Shown one piece after another: positions 53,148-62,143 of a stretch of DNA of 64,000 nucleotides. Within the stretch, counting starts at the first letter, position 1. Each line of letters opens with the position of its first letter. The notes below the pieces were generated by a model, which worked only from the letters and a program-made list of their open reading frames with translations, was not told the origin of the DNA and searched no databases. Origin of the DNA: Oxalobacteraceae bacterium CAVE-383 (GTDB taxonomy: Bacteria > Pseudomonadota > Gammaproteobacteria > Burkholderiales > Burkholderiaceae_D). Made by a program: the position numbers and the translations under genes. The stretch covers positions 124,001 through 188,000 of the forward strand of contig REGP01000007.1 in NCBI GenBank assembly GCA_004134995.1, in the 5' to 3' direction.

Positions 53148-55967
53148 ATGAAAATGGCATTTGGCAAGAATCGTCTGGCGATGCGTATTGCGATGCGCCT
53201 GACGATGCGTTTCAAATTCATATGGATTTTTCTGGCGATGCTGTTGACGGCTGCCCCCGGCTGGGCCATCAACGTCGTCATTGCGGGCGGGTCGACCAAC
53301 AGCGCCAGTCCCACGCTGGTAAGCCCCGGAGACAGCATCTACATTACCGGCAGTTGCAAACAGGAGAGCTGGCACGAGACCAGGAGATGGGCCAGATACA
53401 TCATTTACAGCGGCTCCAGTTTCAAGGTATTAAGTGGAAGCAGCATCACCTCATGGCTCGACAATTCCTCCCAGAACATCGTGGTCGGCACGACGCCGCT
53501 CACCGACGGCACGGACTTCAGAGTAGGGCTCCAATGCACGGACCATGTCGACAAGAAATTCCTCGCGGCGGTTTTTTTTCGCGTCGCCCCCCCAAGCCCG
53601 CCGATGGTGACCGCGGACACTTCCAACGCCCGCTTTGCGAAAGACGATATCCTGATCAAAGTGCATGCCGCCGGCACCGGCGACGGCGTCAAGGAAGTAT
53701 TTATTCAATGGCCCGGCGCTCCCGGTGACACGGAGCGAATGACCCATGTTTCCGGCGATCTGTATCAGTACACGATCCCCGCCGGCAGCCTGCCCGAAGG
53801 CGCGGTCGATGTGCAGGTATGGGCCAACAGCGAGCACGGCGCCAACAAGGGATGGGAAAGCATACGCGGTTTCACCGTCGACAAAACCGCGCCGTCGATA
53901 CAATGGGACAGCGCCAATGCCGCGTATGCCAAGGACGAAATAACCATTAATGCGGACGTCGTCGATGGCGCTTCCGGCGTCAAGGACGTGTGGATCAAGT
54001 GGACCGGGGAAGGCAGCACGAATATACAAATGACAAAGGGACGCGGGAACCGGTACGCCTATACGATCCCGTCCTTGCCGGAGGGCGCGAAAGACGTCGA
54101 AATACGGGCCACCGATAATGCCGGCAACAGCACCGGCTGGATCGGCAAGGGCAGGTTCACTGTCGACAAAAGCGCTCCTTCCGTCACATGGGACCAAACC
54201 AACGCCGTCTATACGAACGGCGGCATTACGATCAATGCATACGTCCACGACGCCATTTCCGGCGTGCAGGACGTATGGATCACCTGGACCGGCGAGACCG
54301 GCAAAAACATCAAAATGGACAGGCGCGGCGGGAATCGCTATTCCCATGTGATTCCCGCCTTGCCGGATGGCGTCAAGCAGGTGCAGATCTGGGCGGCCGA
54401 CAGAGCCGGCAATGGCACCGGCTGGGTCGGCAAAGGCAGTTTCATCGTGGACAGCACCGCGCCGGCGATCGATTGGCTGACGCCGCTGGACCAGGCCATG
54501 TTCTCGGGCGACAGCATTCGCATTGCCGGTAATCTCACCGAGGAAAACCCTGATTACGTCACGATCGGATGGCAGTCCGAGGACGAAACGGCATGGCATA
54601 GCCATATCGAAAAGATCGGCGCGGGCGGCAACAGCTTCGAATACGATCTGCCCGGCTTGAAGCGGAGCGTCAATTACCGGTTGCGCGTGCAGGCGACCGA
54701 CAAGGCCGGCAATGTCTCCGATGCGGCGCCGGTCAGAACCGTCATCGGACAACTTCCGGCGAACGTCCTTTTCGAGAATTCCGCATTCCTCATCGTCGAT
54801 CATTCACTGGCCGACAAGGACGATTCCGGCGGCTTCAGCCGCGGCGACGATCTGATCTACGCCGTGGAACTGCAGACCGGAAAAATCGCTGCCCAAGGGC
54901 TTTCGCTGCGTTACGCCCTGCCGGCCGGACTGTCCATGAGACCCGATACCACGCCGGATACGCGGCCCTACTTCGCGCCCGCAAGCGCAATTTCCGACGG
55001 CACGCTGCTCAATGCGCACTGGAACGGCGCCGGCGATGCGCAACTGCTGGCGGACGGCGTCGATCTGGCGGCCAACAGCAAGCTGGTGATACACATTCCG
55101 GTGGCGATCGCCGGCCGAACCATCGCCTCACCCGTCGCCTCGCCCATCGTCAGCACCGTCCTGGCCGGCGCCGGCAATGCCAAGGATGATTTACAGTTGG
55201 AACATCAACTGGCGTTGCAAGAAAAATTCCCGGCCGATCGTGCCCTGGACCTCGAATTCACTTCCTTGCAGCCGGACTGGAAATATCGGCAGGGCAGCGC
55301 ATTCAATTATCGTATCGCGCTGCGGGTGCGGGCATGGGATTTATCCAACGTCGCGTTGCGCTATGCATTGCCGCCGGGCCTGGAGAAAAATGGCGAAGCG
55401 CGCCTTGAAGGCGACGGCGCCGCCGCGGTGAAATTGAATCCCGCCTGGGGGAATAACGGCGAGGGACTGCTGCTGTCATCGTTGCCCGGGGTCATGCTGA
55501 CTGCCCGGCATTCACTCAGCGTGGTCATTCCGGTAAAAGTCGCGGCCAAGGCCGTGCCGGGAAGCACCGTGCAAAGCGAGATCGAAGCCGACGCAAGCAA
55601 CCTGAGCGGCCCGGCGACGGCCAGGCACCACATTGTTCTGGACAGCACAACGGGTCCCGAAGAACAGCTGATGCTGAAAAAGACCGTCGACAATCAAACC
55701 GCCCTGCCCGGCCAGACCCTGCGCTACACCATCACCTATGCCAATGTCGGCATCGACGATTTGCATGATCTGGTGATCAGGGACACGTTTCAGAGCGAGT
55801 ATCTGACATTGGGCCACGCGCAATGCGGCCCTGTCGCGCCGCGCACTTTGCGTTGCGGCCTGGTTGCCGGATCGGCGCCGGGCGTATTGGAATGGCATCT
55901 CGACGGCACGCTGGAAGCCGGCGATTTCGGCAGCGTCAGCTACGGCGTGGTGGTGAATGAACGTTAG
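53148..55967 (+). CDS. Large exported protein with tandem Ig-like repeats and DUF11-like end
   Basis: 939 residues from ATG 53148 (AGG 5 bases upstream). Signal peptide FIWIFLAMLLTAAPGWA after a very basic, Met-rich N-terminus. Residues about 153-437 are three repeats of ~95 residues, each running from TxDxxNAxYxKDxI through VKDVWIxWTG to GWxGKGxFTVDK; a fourth, diverged Ig-like unit follows. Residues 550-850 are beta-rich. The last ~90 residues look like DUF11 (LMLKKTVDNQTALPGQTLRY, ITYANVGIDDLHDLVIRDTF). No LPXTG, TM anchor or autotransporter barrel is seen. Possible surface or secreted adhesin-like protein. Confidence 0.85.
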   Translation: MKMAFGKNRLAMRIAMRLTMRFKFIWIFLAMLLTAAPGWAINVVIAGGSTNSASPTLVSPGDSIYITGSCKQESWHETRRWARYIIYSGSSFKVLSGSSITSWLDNSSQNIVVGTTPLTDGTDFRVGLQCTDHVDKKFLAAVFFRVAPPSPPMVTADTSNARFAKDDILIKVHAAGTGDGVKEVFIQWPGAPGDTERMTHVSGDLYQYTIPAGSLPEGAVDVQVWANSEHGANKGWESIRGFTVDKTAPSIQWDSANAAYAKDEITINADVVDGASGVKDVWIKWTGEGSTNIQMTKGRGNRYAYTIPSLPEGAKDVEIRATDNAGNSTGWIGKGRFTVDKSAPSVTWDQTNAVYTNGGITINAYVHDAISGVQDVWITWTGETGKNIKMDRRGGNRYSHVIPALPDGVKQVQIWAADRAGNGTGWVGKGSFIVDSTAPAIDWLTPLDQAMFSGDSIRIAGNLTEENPDYVTIGWQSEDETAWHSHIEKIGAGGNSFEYDLPGLKRSVNYRLRVQATDKAGNVSDAAPVRTVIGQLPANVLFENSAFLIVDHSLADKDDSGGFSRGDDLIYAVELQTGKIAAQGLSLRYALPAGLSMRPDTTPDTRPYFAPASAISDGTLLNAHWNGAGDAQLLADGVDLAANSKLVIHIPVAIAGRTIASPVASPIVSTVLAGAGNAKDDLQLEHQLALQEKFPADRALDLEFTSLQPDWKYRQGSAFNYRIALRVRAWDLSNVALRYALPPGLEKNGEARLEGDGAAAVKLNPAWGNNGEGLLLSSLPGVMLTARHSLSVVIPVKVAAKAVPGSTVQSEIEADASNLSGPATARHHIVLDSTTGPEEQLMLKKTVDNQTALPGQTLRYTITYANVGIDDLHDLVIRDTFQSEYLTLGHAQCGPVAPRTLRCGLVAGSAPGVLEWHLDGTLEAGDFGSVSYGVVVNER

Positions 55968-55970
55968 AGG

Positions 55971-56090
55971 CTGTTGTGAAATGCGGCGAGGCTGGGTGTT
56001 GTGCGAAGTGAGGTAAAGGAGGAGACGGCCGAAGGCCGGCGGGGGACACGAACGCAGTACAACGCCCAGCCTCGCCGCATTTCGCAACAG
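55971..56090. repeat. Nested palindromic repeat element, copy 2 (120 nt)
   Basis: 32-nt arms (55971-56002 and 56059-56090) that pair fully except two T-G positions, around a 56-nt loop 91% identical to copy 1, with the same inner stem GGCC-GAA-GGCC. It begins 3 bp after the stop of the Ig-repeat gene. The arms differ from those of copy 1 but remain self-complementary. Confidence 0.92.
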
Positions 56091-56120
56091 CTTCCAAGAA
56101 GATTTTAGAAGACAGGTAAA

Positions 56121-57656
56121 TCAGCCGCGCTCCAGTTGAAATTGCGCCAGCAGTAGATATTCCTGTTCCAGCTTGCGCGGTATCGCCATGAAAATCGGCC
56201 GCAGCCGCGCATACACGGCGGCGTTTTCAGCGATCGGGACGTGGCGATGCGTGGCGCCGACCATGCTCCCCACCGCATCCAGCGAAGCGATCAATTTCAA
56301 TGCGTGCAAACCCAGCACCGCCGCGCCGAGACAGGAAGATTCGACACATTCCGGCACCACGACTTCGCGCTCGAAGATATCGGCCATGATCTGCCGCCAT
56401 AGCGCCGAATGCGCGAAACCGCCGGTGGCGACGATGTGCTCTGCAGGGCCCGTCACCGCTTCCACCGCCGGCAGAATACTGAGCAGATTGAAGATCACGC
56501 CCTCCAGCACGGCGCGGACCATGTGCGCCTTGCCGTGATGCAGCGCCAGGCCGAAGAACGAGCCGCGCAAGTCCGCGTTCCACAGCGGTGCGCGTTCGCC
56601 GGCCAGATAGGGATGAAACAGCAGCCCTTCCGCGCCGGCCGGCACCCGGGACGCCAGCTCGGTCAGCGCATCGTAGGGATCGATGCCGATCTCGCGCGCG
56701 ATTTCGGCTTCCGCGCCCGCCAATTCGTCGCGCACCCATTGCAGCACATTGCCGCCGTTGTTGACCGGACCGCCGACCACCCAGTGATCTTCATCCAGCG
56801 CATAACAGAACGTGCGGCCCGACACGTCGGTATAAGGCCGCTCGACCATGGCGCGCATCGCGCCCGAGGTGCCGATCGTCACCGCGACCTGGCCGCGATG
56901 GATCGCATTGACGCCGAGATTGGACAGCACGCCGTCGTTGGCGCCGATCACGAACGGCGTATCGACGCTCAGCCCCAGCGGCCGCGCCAGCGCCGGCGGC
57001 AAGCCGCGCAGGCAATACGTGGTGGGCACCGGCGCCGACAAGTGCGCCGCCGTCACGCCCGCCAATTTCAATGCTTCGGCATCCCATTCCATCGAACGCA
57101 GATTGAACATGCCGGTCGCCGAGGCAATCGAATGATCGACCAGCCAGCGGCCGAACAGCCTGAAAAAAACATATTCCTTGATGCCCGCGAAGCGCGCGGC
57201 GCGCGCGAACAGATCCGCATGATCATGGCGCAGCCACATCAGCTTGCACAGCGGCGACATGGGATGCAGCGGCGTACCGGTGCGGCGGTAGATGGCGTGT
57301 CCGTCGAAGTCCTGGCGCAGCCGTTTGGCCCAGCCGGCGGCGCGGTTGTCGGCCCAGGTAATGCTGTTGGTCAGCAGTTCATTGCGCGCATCCAGCGCAA
57401 TGACGCTGTGCATCGCGGCGCTGAACGACACCAGCGCGATCTCGTCCGGGGACGCCGCCGCGGCGCGCACGGCCACGCCGATGGTCTCCAGCACGGCATC
57501 GACTATTTGCAAGGGCGCCTGTTCGGCCATCCCGGGAAGCGTGGCGATCAGCGGATAGCCGACCGCATGCCGCGCCACGATTTCGCCAGTCAATGTAAAA
57601 ACCACCGCCTTGGTGCTGGTGGTGCCGATATCGACGCCGATCATGTATTTTGTCAT
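56121..57656 (-). CDS. gntK: Gluconokinase, FGGY carbohydrate kinase family
   Basis: 511-residue cytosolic kinase phosphorylating gluconate to 6-phosphogluconate. N-terminal phosphate loop MIGVDIGTTSTKAVVF, substrate region LTNSITWADNRAAGWAKRL, catalytic Asp expected in VIGANDGVLSNLGVNA, ATP-site GGFAHSALWRQIMADIF. Length fits the FGGY family rather than the small GntK type. It follows the gluconate permease gene by 9 bp, same strand. Confidence 0.92.
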   Translation of the reverse strand: MTKYMIGVDIGTTSTKAVVFTLTGEIVARHAVGYPLIATLPGMAEQAPLQIVDAVLETIGVAVRAAAASPDEIALVSFSAAMHSVIALDARNELLTNSITWADNRAAGWAKRLRQDFDGHAIYRRTGTPLHPMSPLCKLMWLRHDHADLFARAARFAGIKEYVFFRLFGRWLVDHSIASATGMFNLRSMEWDAEALKLAGVTAAHLSAPVPTTYCLRGLPPALARPLGLSVDTPFVIGANDGVLSNLGVNAIHRGQVAVTIGTSGAMRAMVERPYTDVSGRTFCYALDEDHWVVGGPVNNGGNVLQWVRDELAGAEAEIAREIGIDPYDALTELASRVPAGAEGLLFHPYLAGERAPLWNADLRGSFFGLALHHGKAHMVRAVLEGVIFNLLSILPAVEAVTGPAEHIVATGGFAHSALWRQIMADIFEREVVVPECVESSCLGAAVLGLHALKLIASLDAVGSMVGATHRHVPIAENAAVYARLRPIFMAIPRKLEQEYLLLAQFQLERG

Positions 57657-57665
57657 GGCGAGCTC

Positions 57666-59045
57666 CTATACAAATATCCCGAGCACCATGATGATGGCGA
57701 TGGCCGTGACCGAAATGATCGTCTCCATCGCGCTCCAGGTCTTGAAGGTCTGGCCGATGCTCATGTTGAAATATTCCTTGACCATCCAGAAGCCGGCGTC
57801 ATTGACATGGGAGAAGACCAGCGAACCGGCGCCGGTGGCCAATACCAGCAGCTCGCGGCTGACGCCGGGCGTCATGGCCGCCAGCGGCGCGACAATGCCG
57901 GCGCCGGTGATGGTGGCCACGGTGGCCGAGCCGGTCGCCACGCGGATCAGGCCGGCCACCAGCCAGGCCAGCAGCAAGGGGCTGATCCTTGCCTGCACCG
58001 CGAGCATCCCGATGGCGTTGCCGACGCCGCTGTTGACCAGCATCTGCTTGAAGCCGCCGCCGGCGCCGATGATCAGCACGATCGCCGCGGTCGGCGCCAG
58101 GCTTTGATCGAGCAATTTCAACAACTGCTCCCTGCTGAAGCCGCGCGCCAGGCCGAAGGTATGCAAGGCCAGCAGCAAAGCCGCCAGCAATGCGGCAATC
58201 GGATTGCCGAGGAAATCGATCAGGTGGCGCAGCGCGGCGTCCTCGGGCAGCAGGATGTCGCCCAAGGTGCGCAGCAGCATCAGCAGCACCGGCAGCAACA
58301 CCGTGATCAGCGTGACGCCGAAACCGGGACGGTTGCCGCCGGACGGCGTTGGTGGCAAGGGCGGCGCCAGCTGCGACAGCAGCGCATCGGACGGCGCCGG
58401 CGCGACATGCCTGGCCACGAACGAGCCGAACAGCGGACCCGCGATGATCATGCAGGGCAAACCCACGATCAGGCCGAAGAAGATGGTCTTGCCGATGTCG
58501 GCGCCGAATGCCTCGATCGCCAGCATCGGTCCGGGATGCGGCGGCACCAGGCCATGCATCACCGACAGGCTGGCCAGCATCGGCATGCCGATCTTGAACA
58601 GCGGCATGCCGCTGCGCCGGGCGACGATGAACACCAGCGGAATCAGCAGTACGAAGCCGATTTCGAAAAACAGCGGGATGCCCACCAGGAACGCCGCCAG
58701 CGTCATCGCCCAATGCACGCGCGATTTGCCGAAGGCGCGGATCAGGGTCTGCGCGATGCAATCGGCGCCGCCCGATTCGGCCATCAGGCGCCCCAGCATC
58801 GTTCCCAACCCGAGCACGATGCCGACGAAGCCCATGACGCCGCCGAAGCCGTCCTGGAACGACTGCACGATGCCCGGCAACGGCATGCCGGCCAGCAGCC
58901 CGAGCAAGCCTGACGCCACGATCAGTGCGATGAAAGGGTGAAGGCGCAGCCGGGTGATCATCAGGATCAGCGCCGCGATGGCGATGAAGGCATCGAACAA
59001 CAGGACGGCGCCGGCGCTCAGGCCGCTTGGGCCGATTAGTGACAT
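57666..59045 (-). CDS. Gluconate:H+ symporter, GntP family
   Basis: 459-residue inner-membrane symporter with about 12 segments. Family signatures: ILMITRLRLHPFIALIVASGLLGLLAG near the start, GVPLFFEIGFVLL-type block, HGLVPPHPGPMLAIEAFGAD, and TGSATVATITGAGIVAPL. ATG 59045 has AAAGGAG upstream; the longer frame is rejected. Forms a permease-kinase operon for gluconate with gntK. Confidence 0.92.
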   Translation of the reverse strand: MSLIGPSGLSAGAVLLFDAFIAIAALILMITRLRLHPFIALIVASGLLGLLAGMPLPGIVQSFQDGFGGVMGFVGIVLGLGTMLGRLMAESGGADCIAQTLIRAFGKSRVHWAMTLAAFLVGIPLFFEIGFVLLIPLVFIVARRSGMPLFKIGMPMLASLSVMHGLVPPHPGPMLAIEAFGADIGKTIFFGLIVGLPCMIIAGPLFGSFVARHVAPAPSDALLSQLAPPLPPTPSGGNRPGFGVTLITVLLPVLLMLLRTLGDILLPEDAALRHLIDFLGNPIAALLAALLLALHTFGLARGFSREQLLKLLDQSLAPTAAIVLIIGAGGGFKQMLVNSGVGNAIGMLAVQARISPLLLAWLVAGLIRVATGSATVATITGAGIVAPLAAMTPGVSRELLVLATGAGSLVFSHVNDAGFWMVKEYFNMSIGQTFKTWSAMETIISVTAIAIIMVLGIFV

Positions 59046-59198
59046 CTCTCTTCTCCTTTTGCGTTGATGGAGAGATAGTGCCTCTAAGGGCCATGCCGGT
59101 TCCAAATTAACCGCGCTTCCCCCGCATATCAACTAGGAAAGCGAAATGCCGGCGTTCAGCCAAGGCCTATCAGCGAGGGCGCAGCAGTTTCGTATTAT

Positions 59199-60035
59199 TC
59201 AATGCAGAGGCCGCGCCTTGACGTTTTGCCGCCACTCCATCAGCGTCTTCAGCACCAGCGTCACCAGCGCCATGCAGGCCAGCAATGCCGCCGCGGTGAA
59301 TGCGGCGGCGGTCTTGTAATCGTTGTTCAACTGCTCCACCAGCAGCGGCAGCGTCAGCGTCTGGTTCATGATGGTGCCGGACACCACCGCCACCGCGCCG
59401 AATTCGCCGACCGCGCGCGCATTGGTAATGACCGATCCATATAGCAGCGCCCATTTGATGTTCGGCAGCGATACCCGCAAGAAAATCTGCAGGCCGGACG
59501 CCCCCAGCGACAGCGCCGCGATTTCCTCTTCGCTGCCCTGGGCCTGCATCAGCGGGATCAGGATCCGCGCCACATAGGGCGAGGTCACGAATACCGTCAC
59601 CATGACGATGCCGGGCCAGGCGAACACCACCTGGATATCGTGGGCCGACAGCCAGCGCCCGAACAGGCCTTCCGAGCCGTACACCACCAGATAGCAGAAA
59701 CCCGCCACCACCGGCGACATCGCATACGGAATATCGACCAGCGTCATCAGCAGCCGGCGTCCGGTGAAATCGTAGCGCGTGACGCACCAGGCCAGCAGTA
59801 TCCCGAACACCAGATTGATCGGCACCGTCAGCACGGTGGCCAGCAGCGTCAGCCAGATCGCGCTGAGCATGTAGTCCTGCTGCAGGTTCTGCGCCAGCAT
59901 CCGCCAGCCTTCGCTGAAGGCCTTGGTGAAGATCAGCGCCAGCGGCGCGACCAGGAATATCAACGTTGCCGCCACGCCGAGCGCGATCAGCAGCCATTGC
60001 TGCCATTCAACCGGCCGTTTTTGGATTTTTGCCAT
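59199..60035 (-). CDS. cysW: Sulfate/thiosulfate ABC permease CysW
   Basis: 278-residue inner-membrane protein, about six segments. Visible: WCVTRYDFTGRRLLMTLVDIPYAMSPVVAG and NARAVGEFGAVAVVSG, both typical of CysW. It starts 12 bp after cysT. In most genomes cysA follows; here the next gene is the gluconate permease, and the 153-bp gap contains no cysA remnant. Confidence 0.93.
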   Translation of the reverse strand: MAKIQKRPVEWQQWLLIALGVAATLIFLVAPLALIFTKAFSEGWRMLAQNLQQDYMLSAIWLTLLATVLTVPINLVFGILLAWCVTRYDFTGRRLLMTLVDIPYAMSPVVAGFCYLVVYGSEGLFGRWLSAHDIQVVFAWPGIVMVTVFVTSPYVARILIPLMQAQGSEEEIAALSLGASGLQIFLRVSLPNIKWALLYGSVITNARAVGEFGAVAVVSGTIMNQTLTLPLLVEQLNNDYKTAAAFTAAALLACMALVTLVLKTLMEWRQNVKARPLH

Positions 60036-60047
60036 GTTTAATGGGCC

Positions 60048-60887
60048 CTAAGACCTTAGAAAGCGGGTTTGCAATACCTGCAGCAGGAACAGCAAGGCCA
60101 GCGAAGCGGCCAGCACCACGGAAGCAATCGCCGCGGCCGCCGGATAATTGAATTCCTGCATGCGCACGAAGATCATCAACGACGTGATTTCGGTTTCGAA
60201 CGGGATATTGCCGGCGATCATGATGACGGCGCCGAATTCGCCCAGGCTGCGGATGAACGCCTGCGAGGCGCCGGTAATCAGCGCCGGCGCCAGCGTGGGC
60301 AGCACCACGCGCCAGAAAATCTGCCATTTGTGCGCGCCCAGCATCAGCGCGGCTTCCTCGAGCTCGCTTTCCAGGTCTTCCAGCACCGGCTGCACCGGCC
60401 GCACGATGAACGGCAGGCTGGTAAACATCATCGCCAGCACCATGCCGGGAAACGCGTACGAAATCTTGATGCCCAGCGGCGTAAACCACTGGCCCAGCCA
60501 GCCGGTCGGGATGAACAGGGCCGACAGGGTAATCCCGGCGACGGCGGTCGGCAGCGCGAACGGCAGGTCGACCAGCGCATCGATCACGCGGCGGCCGGGG
60601 AAATCGTAGCGCGAGATGATCCACGCCAGCAGAAAGCCGATGAAGGTGACGGCAACAGTCGAATAGAACGCGGCGAGCAAGGTGACCTTGTAGCTCTGCA
60701 CCACGCGCGCGTCGCTGATCGCGAACCAGTATTGCGACCAGGTCATGCCGCTGACGTACAACAGCAGCCCGGACAACGGCAGCAGCGTCACCAGGCTGAT
60801 GAACAGGACCGACAGGCCGAAACTGGCGCCGAAGCCCGGCAGCACGGGGGTGCGGCGGAAGAAGGATGGAATCAAAGTGGCAGTCAT
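60048..60887 (-). CDS. cysT: Sulfate/thiosulfate ABC permease CysT (CysU)
   Basis: 279-residue partner permease. Visible: PGFGASFGLSVLFISLVTLLPLSGLL, ISRYDFPGRRVIDALVDLPFALPTAVAGI, IRSLGEFGAVIMIAGNIPFETEI. It forms a heterodimer with CysW. It starts 87 bp after the binding-protein gene; the gap has a small hairpin and an 8-bp triplet repeat. Confidence 0.94.
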   Translation of the reverse strand: MTATLIPSFFRRTPVLPGFGASFGLSVLFISLVTLLPLSGLLLYVSGMTWSQYWFAISDARVVQSYKVTLLAAFYSTVAVTFIGFLLAWIISRYDFPGRRVIDALVDLPFALPTAVAGITLSALFIPTGWLGQWFTPLGIKISYAFPGMVLAMMFTSLPFIVRPVQPVLEDLESELEEAALMLGAHKWQIFWRVVLPTLAPALITGASQAFIRSLGEFGAVIMIAGNIPFETEITSLMIFVRMQEFNYPAAAAIASVVLAASLALLFLLQVLQTRFLRS

Positions 60888-60903
60888 TGAAATAAGAAAG
60901 GCA

Positions 60904-60947
60904 GGCGATCAAAAAAATCGCCCGCCGATTGGCCGATTGGCCGATTG
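60904..60947. repeat. Hairpin and 8-bp triplet repeat between sbp and cysT
   Basis: GGCGAT-N7-ATCGCC (60904-60922), directly followed by three perfect copies of GCCGATTG (60924-60947). Within the operon; the hairpin might adjust downstream expression relative to the binding protein. Confidence 0.7.
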
Positions 60948-60974
60948 TAACTGAGCCGGCGCCGCGGCCGCCTG

Positions 60975-62015
60975 CTATTTACGCGTTGAAAGCAGCTGGT
61001 CGAGCACGCCGCCGGAAGCGAAATGGGTCTGTTCGATCTTGTCCCAGGGACCCAGCACCTTGGTCGGATCGATCAGGCGCACTTTGGGATAGCGGTCCGC
61101 CACCACCTTGGCGACGTCGGGATGGTTCACGCGGAAATAATAAGTTGTCAGCAGCAACTGGATTTCGCGCGAGTATTCATAGTTCAGATAAGCCGTGGCC
61201 ACTTTGCGTGTGCCTTTTTCGTCGACCACCTTGTCGACCACCGCGACCGGGAACTCGGCCAGCACCGACACCGGCGGCACCACGACTTCGAAACCGCCCG
61301 ATTTGAATTCGTCGCCCTTGGCGATGCCCAGCACCTCCGATTCGAACGACAGCAGCACGTCGCCTTGGCCGTTTTGCGCGAACGCCACCGTGGCGCCGCG
61401 GCCGCCGGTCGCGAAATTGACGACGTTATGCAGGAACTTGCCGACAAATTGCTTCGATTGCGCGTCGTCGCCCTTGAACTTCTCGTTTGCGTACAGCCAG
61501 GCGCCGAGGTAGGAATAGCGCGCATTGCCGGATGTCTTCGGATTCGGGAACACCAGCTTCACATCGTCGCGCACCAGGTCGTCCCAGCCCTTGATGTTCT
61601 TCGGATTGCCCTTGCGCACCAGGAAGGCGATGGTGCTGTAATACGGCGAGGCATTGTTCGGAAATGCTTTCTGCCAGTCGGTGCGCAGGATGCCGCGCTG
61701 CGCCAATACATTGATATCGGTGGCCTGGTTGAAGGTCACCGTATCGACTTTCTTGCCCTGGATGATGTCCTGCGCCTGGCGCGAAGTGCCGGCGAAGGAT
61801 TGATCGATCTTCAGATCCTGTCCGGTCTGGGCTTTCCAGTAAGCAATGAATTTTGGATTGATGGCGGCAAATACCTCGCGCGCGACGTCGTAGGATGCAT
61901 TCAACAGGGGTTTTTCCTGCGCCTGGGCCTGGCCTGCGGCTGCTGAGAGAAGGACAGTCAAAGCGGCCGTTGACACCAATGCGAACGCACGGGCCGAGAA
62001 AGATTTCCTGAGCAT
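60975..62015 (-). CDS. Periplasmic sulfate-binding protein
   Basis: 346 residues. ATG 62015 has AAGGGG 7 bases upstream. Signal peptide ends near GQAQAQ (residue 33). Mature start KPLLNASYDVAREVFAAINPKF and blocks DQSFAGTSRQAQDIIQGKKVDTVTFNQATDI and FPNPKTSGNARYSYLGAW are diagnostic for Sbp/CysP. First gene of the sulfate uptake operon. Confidence 0.94.
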   Translation of the reverse strand: MLRKSFSARAFALVSTAALTVLLSAAAGQAQAQEKPLLNASYDVAREVFAAINPKFIAYWKAQTGQDLKIDQSFAGTSRQAQDIIQGKKVDTVTFNQATDINVLAQRGILRTDWQKAFPNNASPYYSTIAFLVRKGNPKNIKGWDDLVRDDVKLVFPNPKTSGNARYSYLGAWLYANEKFKGDDAQSKQFVGKFLHNVVNFATGGRGATVAFAQNGQGDVLLSFESEVLGIAKGDEFKSGGFEVVVPPVSVLAEFPVAVVDKVVDEKGTRKVATAYLNYEYSREIQLLLTTYYFRVNHPDVAKVVADRYPKVRLIDPTKVLGPWDKIEQTHFASGGVLDQLLSTRK

Positions 62016-62092
62016 GTTTACCCCTTGAGATTTTGAACTGACGCAAAATGTAACAAACATTAATCATCGCGCAAACGACAGTTTCGAGGTTT

Positions 62093-62117
62093 GCTTATAC
62101 GTTTTTCAAATATAAGC
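62093..62117. promoter_or_regulatory. Inverted repeat upstream of the sulfate operon, possible CysB site
   Basis: GCTTATA-N11-TATAAGC, 78-102 bp upstream of the sulfate-binding protein start. Geometry fits a LysR-type activator such as CysB; the assignment is by position and shape only. Confidence 0.5.
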
Positions 62118-62143
62118 CCCTTTAGTAACGCATGTTTATCGAC

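Noticed and set aside
56409..58913. 834-codon open frame opposite gntK and gntP
   Set aside because: Same antisense artefact; spans two genes of clear function and has no ribosome site.
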